Shown here one piece after another: positions 42,987 to 50,834 of a stretch of DNA of 64,000 bases. Position 1 is the first letter of the stretch; each line of letters opens with the position of its first letter. A model generated the notes under the pieces. The model was not told where the DNA came from. It saw nothing but the letters and a program-made list of their open reading frames with translations, and ran no database searches. Origin of the DNA: Massilia rubra. Its GTDB lineage: Bacteria > Pseudomonadota > Gammaproteobacteria > Burkholderiales > Burkholderiaceae_D. The stretch is taken from NCBI RefSeq assembly GCF_011682065.1, contig NZ_VUYU01000006.1, positions 1-64,000 of the forward strand. The letters run 5' to 3'. The position numbers and the translations under genes were made by a program.

Positions 42987-45080
42987 ATGCCCCACGCCTT
43001 TCCACCTAAGCACAACTGTACGACCGACAACACCGACCTCGCGGCGATCCGCCACGCTAGCGACGAGCTGCGCGCCAGCGAAGCACGCTATCGTTCGCTG
43101 GTGCAGGCGAGCAGCGCCATCCTGTGGCTGGCGTCGGCCGCCGGGCGCCTGGAAGGGGAACAGGCAAGCTGGACTCTATTTACGGGGCAATCGAAGGAAC
43201 AGTTCAACGGCTGGGGCTGGCTAGATGCTATCCATCCCGACGACCGCGAGCGCACCGCCGCCGCCTGGCACGCCGCGCTGGCCACCAGCAGCATGTACCA
43301 GATCGAACACCGCCTGCGCCGCGCCGACGGCCAGCACCGCTATATGAATGCGCGCGCGGTGCCGATTTTCGACGCCGCCGGTGCGATCACCGAATGGGTC
43401 GGCATTCATATCGACGTCGATGAACGCAAGCGCGTCGAAGAGCGCCTGCGCCTGCTCGACGCCATGAGCCAGGCGACGCGCAACGCGGACGATTCCAAGA
43501 CCATCATGGAGGTCACCACGCGCATGCTCGGCGAGCATCTGGGCGCCACGCGCTGCCCGTACGCCGACGTCGAAAGCGACAACGACCGCTTCACCATCCG
43601 CCACGACTGGACCGCGCCAGGCGCCGTCAGCACGGTCGGGGCTTACTCGCTCGACCTGTTCGGCGCGCGCGCCGCCAGCGACATGCGCGAAGGCCGCACC
43701 CTGCGCATCTGCGACGTCGACCGCGAACTCGATGAAGCCGACGGCGCCGCCATGTTCAACGCCATCGCTTGCCGTGCCATCATCTGCTGCCCGCTGGTCA
43801 AGGAAGGCAAGCTGGTGGCCATGATGGCGGTGCACCAGGACTGTCCGCGCCAGTGGACCGCTCCCGAAGTGGCGCAGGTCGAACAGGCCGTGGAGCGTTC
43901 ATGGGCCCACATCGAACGGGTGCGCGCCACGGAAGCGCTGCGCGAAGCCGACCGCCGCAAGACCGAATTCCTGGCAATCCTCGCGCACGAACTACGCAAC
44001 CCGCTGGCACCCATCAGGAATGGCTTGCAGGTGATGCGCATGGCCGAACACGACCAGGCCACGGTGGCGCGCGTGCGCGACATGATGGAACGCCAGGTGA
44101 CGCAGATGGTCACCCTGGTCAACGACCTGCTCGACATCGCCCGCATCACGCGCGGCAACCTGGAACTCAAACCAGTGCGGGTCGAGTTGCGCGAACTGGT
44201 CGCCAGCGCGGTCGAAACGAGCATGCCGCTGATCGACGCCAACCGCCACACGCTCTCGCTCGACATCGCGCCCGAGTCGCTGCCGCTCGACGCCGACCCG
44301 ACCCGCATCGCCCAGGTGATCGGCAATGTACTCAATAACGCCGCCAAGTACACCCCGGCCGGCGGTCGCATCAATGTGCTGGCGTGGCGCGACGGCGCGC
44401 ACGCGCTGCTCTCGATCCGCGACACCGGGATCGGCATTCCGCCCGAATCGGCGCTGACCGTGTTCGAGATGTTTTCGCAAGTGGGGGCCTCGCTCGACCG
44501 CGCCCAGGGCGGCCTTGGCATCGGCCTGTCGCTGGCGCGCCGGCTGGTCGAACTCCATCACGGCACGATTGAACTGGTGCGCGACGCGACCGTCAAAGGC
44601 AGCCGCTTCGACATCCGCCTGCCGCTCGCGCCCGACGTGACGGCGCAGGCGCCCGGCGCGGACACGTCCTGCGGCAGCGTCGCCAACGGCCTGCGCGTGC
44701 TGGTGGTGGACGACAACCAGGATGCCGCCGACATGCTGTCGGAACTGATGGAAATCATCGGCCATACCAGCCGCGTGGCCAACGACGGCGCGCGCGCACT
44801 GGCGCTGGCCGAACAGTTCCGGCCCGACGTGGCCTTCCTCGACATCGGCATGCCCGGCATGAATGGCTACGACGTGGCGCGCCAGCTGCGCAGCATGGCG
44901 CAGCTGGAACCGCTGGTGCTGGTGGCGCTGACCGGCTGGGGCGACGACAACGACCGCGCGCGCAGCAAGGAGGCCGGTTTCGACCATCACCTGATCAAAC
45001 CGGCCAACCTGGAGGCGGTCGAACGGCTGTTGGCCGCGCTGGTGGAGCAACGCAAGGGCCAGGGTTCGGCCGGGAAATGA
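42987..45080 (+). CDS. Hybrid sensor histidine kinase (PAS-GAF-HisKA-HATPase-REC)
   Basis: A 697-residue soluble hybrid kinase. PAS/PAC domain at about 28-150, GAF domain at about 160-310 with two Cys (ICC) near 265, HisKA with H334 in LAHELRNPLAP, HATPase at about 440-555 (N box IGNVLNNAAKYT, G boxes GIGIPP and GLGIGLSLARRL), and receiver at about 570-690 with D619 in FLDIGMPGM. There is no membrane helix. It is divergent from wza and could regulate export genes, but its output partner is not visible. No ribosome site is obvious before the ATG at 42987. Confidence 0.92.
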   Translation: MPHAFPPKHNCTTDNTDLAAIRHASDELRASEARYRSLVQASSAILWLASAAGRLEGEQASWTLFTGQSKEQFNGWGWLDAIHPDDRERTAAAWHAALATSSMYQIEHRLRRADGQHRYMNARAVPIFDAAGAITEWVGIHIDVDERKRVEERLRLLDAMSQATRNADDSKTIMEVTTRMLGEHLGATRCPYADVESDNDRFTIRHDWTAPGAVSTVGAYSLDLFGARAASDMREGRTLRICDVDRELDEADGAAMFNAIACRAIICCPLVKEGKLVAMMAVHQDCPRQWTAPEVAQVEQAVERSWAHIERVRATEALREADRRKTEFLAILAHELRNPLAPIRNGLQVMRMAEHDQATVARVRDMMERQVTQMVTLVNDLLDIARITRGNLELKPVRVELRELVASAVETSMPLIDANRHTLSLDIAPESLPLDADPTRIAQVIGNVLNNAAKYTPAGGRINVLAWRDGAHALLSIRDTGIGIPPESALTVFEMFSQVGASLDRAQGGLGIGLSLARRLVELHHGTIELVRDATVKGSRFDIRLPLAPDVTAQAPGADTSCGSVANGLRVLVVDDNQDAADMLSELMEIIGHTSRVANDGARALALAEQFRPDVAFLDIGMPGMNGYDVARQLRSMAQLEPLVLVALTGWGDDNDRARSKEAGFDHHLIKPANLEAVERLLAALVEQRKGQGSAGK

Positions 45081-45127
45081 TCATGATATCGTGCGGCGTT
45101 TGCGCAAGATGATGCAAGCGGCGGCCG

Positions 45128-45721
45128 ATGCCGCACAGCCTGGTCAATGTGCAAGGCATCAACTTATCCCCTCTGGCAAGCGTGCATGACGCATGCTGTT
45201 TCACCACACCGGCGTATGAGCAGGATCGAAGCAGGCGCAGGAAGGCAATCTATCCTGACCTCAGCCACTATTGGCTTGACTGGCTCCTAACGCCATTCAA
45301 ACATCTGCAGGCCGCCGTGCTGTTCGTCGGGGCGGCCGTTATGTTCATGCCGGATCAAGCGCGCGCCGCCATACCCGCGTCGTGGTGCACCCACAGCAGC
45401 GCCCAGTGGCTCACGGGCGATGTGGATGGCGACGGCCGGCTCGATTTCGAGCTTTTCGACATCACGCGGGCTTTGGGTGGCGGGTATATCCTCCATGTCA
45501 GAAACAACGGAATCGTTGGCAACCTCGAAACGGTGCGATGCACGCCAATCACGGCTACGCGGAACATTTCCCGGCGCATTGAGGCCGGCGCGGTCGCCAC
45601 GGTGGTCTTCCTGTCCACTCGCAGGGACGCGGTCCCCACGTGCTCGGTTGGAGGCCGGGGCGTCAGTGACGCGGAAGAACTGTTCATCTCGAACAACCAG
45701 TTGAGCAAGTTCGTACCGTAA
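45128..45721 (+). CDS. Exported protein with a DxDGDGxxD calcium-binding-like motif
   Basis: A protein of up to 197 residues that I do not recognise. A hydrophobic stretch (QAAVLFVGAAVMFMP) followed by ARAA looks like a late signal peptide, so the true start may be inside this frame (for example GTG at 45317). The mature part has GDVDGDGRLDFELFD, an EF-hand/dockerin-type loop, and three cysteines. No ribosome site fixes the start. It is convergent with the TonB-like gene, with a hairpin between. Confidence 0.5.
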   Translation: MPHSLVNVQGINLSPLASVHDACCFTTPAYEQDRSRRRKAIYPDLSHYWLDWLLTPFKHLQAAVLFVGAAVMFMPDQARAAIPASWCTHSSAQWLTGDVDGDGRLDFELFDITRALGGGYILHVRNNGIVGNLETVRCTPITATRNISRRIEAGAVATVVFLSTRRDAVPTCSVGGRGVSDAEELFISNNQLSKFVP

Positions 45722-45728
45722 CCGTGCA

Positions 45729-45750
45729 GAAGGCGCATTTCCGCGCCTTC
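45729..45750. terminator. Hairpin between convergent genes
   Basis: An 8-bp perfect stem GAAGGCGC/GCGCCTTC with loop ATTTCC lies between the stop codons of two convergent genes. No T tract follows, so it is a weak or factor-assisted terminator. Confidence 0.5.
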
Positions 45751-45760
45751 GCAACACGCG

Positions 45761-47551
45761 CTAGCGCACTTCTTCCATCAACTTGAGGTTGTCGCCGGAC
45801 TGCCACACGCGGCGGATATCGATCACGTCGTAGCGCGCGGCGATATTCGGCGGGAACGGCGAGTAGCGCGCGTTCACGCGCACGATGCGCAGCACCGCTT
45901 CGTCCATGTCGGCGCGGCCGCTCGAACGCAGGATCGTCACGTCCTGCACGGTGCCGTCGCTGCGCACCGCCACGTTGACCATTGCGTGCGTGTGCTCCAC
46001 ATCGGCCCAGCCGCGCGGATAATTCGCGCTGCCATTGCGTTCGATTTTCTGGCGCCAGCTCTCGACGTACATACGCAAGGGCAGATCGCGTTCAGCCGCG
46101 CCGACGGCCACGCGGCGCTCGTCGCGCATCGGCGGCGGCGGTGTGCCGGAGAGGATATCGAGGCCCTTGACCATTTCCCGCGCGCGGTTCGACAGTTCAC
46201 TTCCCAGCAGGTTCTTGGGGATGACCGCCTTGCCGCCGGCGCCGCTGCCAGCGCCGGCGGCGGTGCCGCCGGGCGGTGTATTGGCGGCCTGGGTGCCGCT
46301 GCCCTCGCGCCCGCCTTGCAGCGCCGCCTGACGGGCGGATTCGGCGGCTTGCGCGGCCTGGTCGGCCTTTTTCTGGGCAGCTTGCTCGGCCAGTTTTTGC
46401 GCGGCTTGTTGTTCGGCCGCCTTCTGCGCCGCCTGCTGCTGGGCCGCGAGCTGTTCGGCGCGTTGACGCTCGGCCTTCGCCTGTTCCGCGCGCAGCTGTT
46501 CGGCCTTTTGCTGATCGGCCTTTTGCTGATCGGCGCGTAACTGCTCGGCCTTCTGCTGGTCGGCCTTTTGCTGGTCGGCGCGCAGTTGCTCGGCCTTCAG
46601 TTGGTCGGCTTTTTGCTGGTCGGCGCGCAGTTGCTCCGCTTTCTGTTGCTCCGCTTTCTGTTGCTCGGCCTTCTGTTGCTCCGCCTTCTGCTCAAGCGCC
46701 AACTGCGCCGTTTTCTGCTGCTCGGCCCTGAGCACGCTGGCGCGTTCGCGCGCGGCGTCGGCCTCCACCTGCGCCTGCTGCGCCACGCGGGCCTGCTGCT
46801 CCTGTTGCTGCGCCGACTCGGCGGCGGCGGCCTTCTCCTGCTGCTGGCGTGCCTGCAACTCGGCCAGCTTGCGCGCCTCCTCTTCCTTCTCCAGCCTGCG
46901 CTGCGCAGCCAAGCGCTCGGCTTCTTCCGCGCGCCGGGTCTCGGCCAGCTGGGCTACGCGCGCCGCTTCCGCGACCTCGGCGGCGCTGGTCGCTTCGGTG
47001 CCATCGTCGGTGCCGTGCTGGGCTTCCTTGAGATCGATGGTTTTCTGCTCGGCTTCTTCCGGGCGCGGCATCGGCACCGCGAAATCGTTCACCACAGAAT
47101 CCTGGACCATGACGCGCGAATCCATCGCCAGCGCATCGGTGGCCGGCAATGGCGGGCTGATGCGCTTGGCCTTGCGCGGCTTGTCCTTCTTGACAGCCAG
47201 GCGCGGCGTGACGGGGGTGGGAACGGGCGCCGGAGCCGGCACCGGATCGATCAGGCGCATGCCGCCGCTCGACGCTGCCGGCTTGTCGGGCTCGGGAAGG
47301 GGTGACGGCAAAGGCAATGGCGCAAGCGGAGCGGGCGTATCCAGCGGCGGCGCTGGCGTGGGCTGGTCGGCGACATCGGCCAGGCGCACCTCGATCGGCG
47401 TGGCCGAGCCGGGCAAACCGAGCGCGGGAATGCCGAACTGAAGCGATAGAATCAAGCCATGCACCAGCAGCGAAACGAGCAGGGCGCCGACCAGGCGCCG
47501 GCTACCCTGGTCCGGCGGCGAACGGCGCTGCCCTACCGCGCCAGGACGCAT
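45761..47551 (-). CDS. TonB-family protein with TolA-like Gln/Lys/Ala stalk
   Basis: A 596-residue envelope-spanning protein. The N-terminal helix (about 21-41, ALLVSLLVHGLILSL) has the Ser-His pair of TonB. A Pro-rich region follows (55-125), then a long charged coiled coil (about 200-420) with AEQQK/ADQQK repeats like TolA, and a C-terminal TonB domain (about 500-596, VNVAVRSDGTVQDVTILRSSG). It should couple inner-membrane energy (ExbB/ExbD) to an outer-membrane receptor. No exbBD lies nearby. The stalk is far longer than in standard TonB (about 240 residues in total). One of its clients could be the receptor at 53294. Confidence 0.8.
   Translation of the reverse strand: MRPGAVGQRRSPPDQGSRRLVGALLVSLLVHGLILSLQFGIPALGLPGSATPIEVRLADVADQPTPAPPLDTPAPLAPLPLPSPLPEPDKPAASSGGMRLIDPVPAPAPVPTPVTPRLAVKKDKPRKAKRISPPLPATDALAMDSRVMVQDSVVNDFAVPMPRPEEAEQKTIDLKEAQHGTDDGTEATSAAEVAEAARVAQLAETRRAEEAERLAAQRRLEKEEEARKLAELQARQQQEKAAAAESAQQQEQQARVAQQAQVEADAARERASVLRAEQQKTAQLALEQKAEQQKAEQQKAEQQKAEQLRADQQKADQLKAEQLRADQQKADQQKAEQLRADQQKADQQKAEQLRAEQAKAERQRAEQLAAQQQAAQKAAEQQAAQKLAEQAAQKKADQAAQAAESARQAALQGGREGSGTQAANTPPGGTAAGAGSGAGGKAVIPKNLLGSELSNRAREMVKGLDILSGTPPPPMRDERRVAVGAAERDLPLRMYVESWRQKIERNGSANYPRGWADVEHTHAMVNVAVRSDGTVQDVTILRSSGRADMDEAVLRIVRVNARYSPFPPNIAARYDVIDIRRVWQSGDNLKLMEEVR
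46497..46692. repeat. Tandem repeat coding for the AEQQKAEQLRADQQK stalk
   Basis: Imperfect 12- to 42-bp repeats with CTGCTCGGCCTT and CTGGTCGGCGCG cores lie inside the TonB-like gene. They encode a heptad-like Gln/Lys/Ala stalk and are likely to vary in length between strains. Confidence 0.8.
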
Positions 47552-47696
47552 GCGACCATATCGTTACGCCCACCTGCCGCTGATGCCATACCTGCCCCTG
47601 CCCAAAATTCGTTAATAGCCCCCGAATTCTAAGCGAAAAGGCCCTTCCACTGAGAAATAATGCGTCGCGTGCACACCCCCGGCGCCGGGGTCAGGG

Positions 47697-48506
47697 TCAG
47701 GCGGCCACGGCGGCCTCTGTTACCAGCGACGCTTGCGGCTGGTCGAGGAAGAAGCCTTGTGCGTACAGCGGCAGGTCGGCGATCACGTCCGCCGTGGCGA
47801 TCGCCGGCGCCGTCTCGACCCGCTTGAAGATCAGCCGCACGCCAGCCACCCGGGCTGCCTCGAGCAGCGGTTCGAGCGAGACGCCGCCCGACAGGTAGCG
47901 CGCGTCGAGCTTGATCGCGTGCGGCCGTTGCTCGGCCACCATCGCCTGCGCCTGCGCTACCGAAGCCGCATTCAAGGCCAGCCGGAAACCGTTGCGCCGG
48001 TAGTTGTCGGCCACGTAGTTGAGCAGCCATCCCTGCTGCGGCGTGGTAGTCGGCAGTTGCAGCACGATGCGCCCGACCGGCAAGTCCAGCGCGTCCAGGA
48101 TGCGCTTGAAGGCATGCCCGTGATTGCTGCTGACCGCACTGAGCAGGCGGTCGTGCACGTTCAGGTACAGGTCGCTGTGCCCGGCTTCGTCCTGGCGGAA
48201 GAAATTGATCGCGTGCAGCATGCGGCATAGCCGGTCGAGCTCGATCGATTCGTCGTCGCTGGCGGCGTGGTCGAGCAGTTTCCACAGCGAAAGCCCGGCG
48301 TCGCCCGCCGAAGCACTGCGCGCCAGGCCTTCATAGGCGACGATGCGGCTGCTGCCGAGCGCGCGGATCGGCTGGAAGGCGCTGGTGATGGTGCAGTTGA
48401 AATACTTGCCCTGGGCGCGGCCCGCCGAGTCCAGCCACACGCTGCTGGCCGGACGGTCCGGGTCGGACAGGTGGGCCAGGTAAGTGTTCAAGGTAGGGAA
48501 AGGCAT
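47697..48506 (-). CDS. Degenerate EAL-domain protein
   Basis: A 269-residue protein made of one EAL-type domain without sensor or membrane parts. Recognisable positions are AYEGLAR (for EAL), DLYLNVHDR, HAIKLDARYL, RVETAPA and AQGFFLDQP. The metal-binding Glu of the LEITE motif (here IVLQLPTTT) and the DDFG pair (here LALNAAS) are missing. It is thus predicted not to cleave cyclic di-GMP and may bind it or a protein partner. The start at ATG 48506 has only a weak ribosome site. It is divergent from the glutamine amidotransferase across a palindromic operator-like sequence. Confidence 0.8.
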   Translation of the reverse strand: MPFPTLNTYLAHLSDPDRPASSVWLDSAGRAQGKYFNCTITSAFQPIRALGSSRIVAYEGLARSASAGDAGLSLWKLLDHAASDDESIELDRLCRMLHAINFFRQDEAGHSDLYLNVHDRLLSAVSSNHGHAFKRILDALDLPVGRIVLQLPTTTPQQGWLLNYVADNYRRNGFRLALNAASVAQAQAMVAEQRPHAIKLDARYLSGGVSLEPLLEAARVAGVRLIFKRVETAPAIATADVIADLPLYAQGFFLDQPQASLVTEAAVAA

Positions 48507-48578
48507 TGCATGTCTCGCTGTAGGTAAAGGGGAAAGTCTAGTCGCGCCGCGCATGCCGGCGAAGGAATCGTTTCGCCA

Positions 48579-48605
48579 ATCGATATGCGGCCGGTGCATA
48601 TCGAT
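48579..48605. promoter_or_regulatory. Perfect 10-bp dyad in the divergent EAL/amidotransferase region
   Basis: ATCGATATGC-GGCCGGT-GCATATCGAT is a perfect inverted repeat with 7-bp spacer. It is centred about 86 bp before the EAL start and 125 bp before the amidotransferase start. It is a good candidate operator for an unidentified dimeric regulator. Confidence 0.55.
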
Positions 48606-48716
48606 CCCAGGCGCTTATGCGCAAAATGCTTCTATCGAAACGCGAAAATAGTCGTTTGCAGATGCGCCCGGCGCGACTACGCTGGGGGCGACAGATGCAA
48701 AAAGGAAGCGACGCCC

Positions 48717-49544
48717 ATGTGTGAATTACTCGGAATGAACAGCAGCAAGCCAGCGGCGCTGAACTTCAGCTTCGCCGGTTTCAGCGAGCGCGGCGGGCGG
48801 ACCGGCGTGCATCGCGACGGCTGGGGCATCGCCTTTCACGAGCCGTCCGGCTGCCGCCTGATCATCGACGACCGCCCGTCCATCGACTCGCCCCTGGCGC
48901 TGGCGCTCAAGCACAATCCGGTCAAGGCGAAGAATGTGGTGGCGCATATCCGCAAGGCCACCCAGGGCGAGGTGGCGCCGCAGAACAGCCATCCATTCAC
49001 CCGCGTGCTATGGGGCACGACCTGGTCGTTCGCCCATAACGGCGACCTGAGCACGTTCAAGCCGGCGCCCGATCCGCATTTCGTCCCGGCCGGCGAGACC
49101 GACAGCGAGCGCGCCTTTTGCTATCTGCTGGCCGGGCTGCGGCGCCGCTTTCCGGTCCAGCCGCCGTCGCGCGCGGCGCTATTTACTGCGGTGCAAACCA
49201 TGGCGGCGGTGATCGCGCGCCACGGCACCTTCAATTTCATTTTATCGAATGGCGACTTTTTACTGGCGCATTGCTCGACCCAGCTGCATTACGTGGTGCG
49301 CGCCTATCCGTTCGCCAGCGCCAGCCTGGTCGATTGCGACCTGCAGATCGATTTTCGCCAGCATAACCACCTGGACGACCAGATCGTCGTGATCGCCACC
49401 CTGCCCCTGACCACCGGCGAAGAATGGCACCGCTTCGCGCCGGGCGAACTGAAATTGTTCGCCGGCGGCGCGCCGCAAGCGATCCACCCCGGCCCCGGCA
49501 GCGACAGCGGCAGCAAGCCGCTGCGCCTTCTTATGAGTTACTGA
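48717..49544 (+). CDS. Class II glutamine amidotransferase (YafJ-like)
   Basis: A 275-residue Ntn-type glutamine amidotransferase. The nucleophile is C2 (MCELLGMNSSKP), exposed after removal of Met. Conserved HRDGWGIAF, VVAHIRKATQG, NSHPF and the SFAHNGDL glutamine-site segment follow. It has no synthase domain, as in YafJ-like proteins of uncertain acceptor. GGAAG lies about 9 bp before the ATG. It precedes the Mop-domain gene by 47 bp. Confidence 0.9.
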   Translation: MCELLGMNSSKPAALNFSFAGFSERGGRTGVHRDGWGIAFHEPSGCRLIIDDRPSIDSPLALALKHNPVKAKNVVAHIRKATQGEVAPQNSHPFTRVLWGTTWSFAHNGDLSTFKPAPDPHFVPAGETDSERAFCYLLAGLRRRFPVQPPSRAALFTAVQTMAAVIARHGTFNFILSNGDFLLAHCSTQLHYVVRAYPFASASLVDCDLQIDFRQHNHLDDQIVVIATLPLTTGEEWHRFAPGELKLFAGGAPQAIHPGPGSDSGSKPLRLLMSY

Positions 49545-49591
49545 AACACATGAGTTACTGAAACACCCACCCCACCCACGAAAGGAACAGC

Positions 49592-49810
49592 ATGGCTATC
49601 TCGGAAATCAACGTACGCAATCAGTTCAGGGGCAAGATCAAGGAAATCATCGCCGGCCCGGTGGTGTCCGAGGTCGATGTCGAAACCGCGCACGGCATCG
49701 TCACCTCGGTCATCACCAGCCGCTCGATCCAGGACCTGGACCTGAAGGTCGGCAGCGAGGTCATCGCCCTGGTCAAATCGACGGAGGTGTCCATCGCCAA
49801 GATCCAATAA
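49592..49810 (+). CDS. TOBE/Mop-domain molybdate-binding protein
   Basis: A 72-residue molbindin: one Mop/TOBE domain with ISEINVRNQFRGKIKEII at the start, VVSEVDVETAHGIVTSVIT in the middle and LKVGSEVIALVKSTEVSI at the end. Such proteins store molybdate or tungstate in oligomers in the cytoplasm. AAGGAA precedes the ATG by 6 bp. No mod transport genes are in the window. Confidence 0.92.
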   Translation: MAISEINVRNQFRGKIKEIIAGPVVSEVDVETAHGIVTSVITSRSIQDLDLKVGSEVIALVKSTEVSIAKIQ

Positions 49811-49852
49811 GCCGCTCTGCCCTTGCCGGCGACGGCAAGGTATGATGGCGGC

Positions 49853-50593
49853 ATGAAGAATGGTTTTGCGCTGCTGTCGTCCCTCTGTTCCATTGCACTG
49901 GCGCTGCCCGCGGGCGGCGCCGAACTCGTCTTTGGCGTGTCCACTGGCAGCGCCATGCCGATGACCCGTTTCCAGGGCATCGAGCTGGCCGGCGGCCTGC
50001 TCAAGGATGTCGGCGACGCCCTGGCGGGCGAGCTGAACCTGCGCCCGCGCTACCTGACCTTGCCGCGCAAGCGGGTCGAGGCCGCGCTGGCCGACGGCAC
50101 GGTCGACCTGCTGTGCGACCTGCGTCCCGAATGGCTCGACGGCCAGCGCTGGCAGTGGTCGAACCCGATCTTTTCCAACAGGATGATCATCGTCGGGCGC
50201 ATCGATACGGCGCCGCTGGGCAACTTGCGCGAGCTGGCCGGCGCGCGCACCGGCACCATCACCGGCTACCGCTACCCTGTGCTCGATCATGAACTGGGGC
50301 CGCAATTCGTGCGCGACGACGCCGTCAGCGACGACCTGAACCTGCGCAAGCTGCTGCGCCGCCGCTTCAATTACATGCTCACCAATTCCCTGTATTACGA
50401 TTACCAGCGACGCGCCCACGCCGAACGCGCACGCCTGAGCCGTACGGTGCTGGCCATCGAACCGTTCGACACCTACTGCGCCTTGCCGCCCGGCGGCAAG
50501 CTGAGCTTGGCGCAAGTGAACCGCGCCCTGCTGGCGCTGCGCAAGAATGGCCGGATGCAGGCCATCCTGGAGAGCTACCAGCCCGCCAACTAA
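49853..50593 (+). CDS. Periplasmic substrate-binding protein, SBP_bac_3 type
   Basis: A 246-residue exported protein with a signal peptide of about 24 residues ending GGAE. The fold segments of family 3 binding proteins are present: FQGIELAGGLLKDVGDALAGEL, DGTVDLLCDLRPEWLDG and the final LLALRKNGRMQAILESY. There is no permease or ATPase nearby, so it may be an orphan sensor or binding protein. The ATG at 49853 gives the best signal peptide. The ligand is unknown. Confidence 0.8.
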   Translation: MKNGFALLSSLCSIALALPAGGAELVFGVSTGSAMPMTRFQGIELAGGLLKDVGDALAGELNLRPRYLTLPRKRVEAALADGTVDLLCDLRPEWLDGQRWQWSNPIFSNRMIIVGRIDTAPLGNLRELAGARTGTITGYRYPVLDHELGPQFVRDDAVSDDLNLRKLLRRRFNYMLTNSLYYDYQRRAHAERARLSRTVLAIEPFDTYCALPPGGKLSLAQVNRALLALRKNGRMQAILESYQPAN

Positions 50594-50678
50594 GCAGTTC
50601 AGGCCGCTTGCGCGGGATCAAAGCCGCGCACCCGACCGCCTTTAGTATGGGTAAACCTCCACCACGCGCAGGCCAGCC

Positions 50679-50834
50679 ATGCAAGCCCATCCTCCATGCG
50701 CCCCGTCCGCCGCCTTCGAGCAAGCCGAGGGCGATGTCATCAAGGTGCTGCCAGTTCCATCCGCACCGGTCGCGCGGTTTTCACGGCGGCCGGTTTATCG
50801 CCCTCAGCTGACCCGGTGCCGCCATGAACCATAA
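50679..50834 (+). CDS. Possible 51-residue leader peptide overlapping the MBL-fold gene
   Basis: A frame of 51 codons starting ATG and ending TAA, overlapping the next gene by 11 bp. It has no membrane helix and no known family. The middle is acidic to neutral (AFEQAEGDVIKVLPV) and the end Arg-rich. Its ribosome site is weak. The next gene also lacks a good one, so coupling by overlap is possible. It may be chance. Confidence 0.3.
   Translation: MQAHPPCAPSAAFEQAEGDVIKVLPVPSAPVARFSRRPVYRPQLTRCRHEP

Noticed and set aside
46497-46692. Tandem repeats that could suggest a CRISPR array
   Set aside because: The repeats are in frame inside the TonB-like gene, lack unique spacers of constant length, and encode a coiled-coil stalk.
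47677-47690. CCCCGGCGCCGGGG palindrome as terminator of the EAL gene
   Set aside because: It is only 14 bp with no loop and no T tract, and such palindromes arise readily at this GC content.
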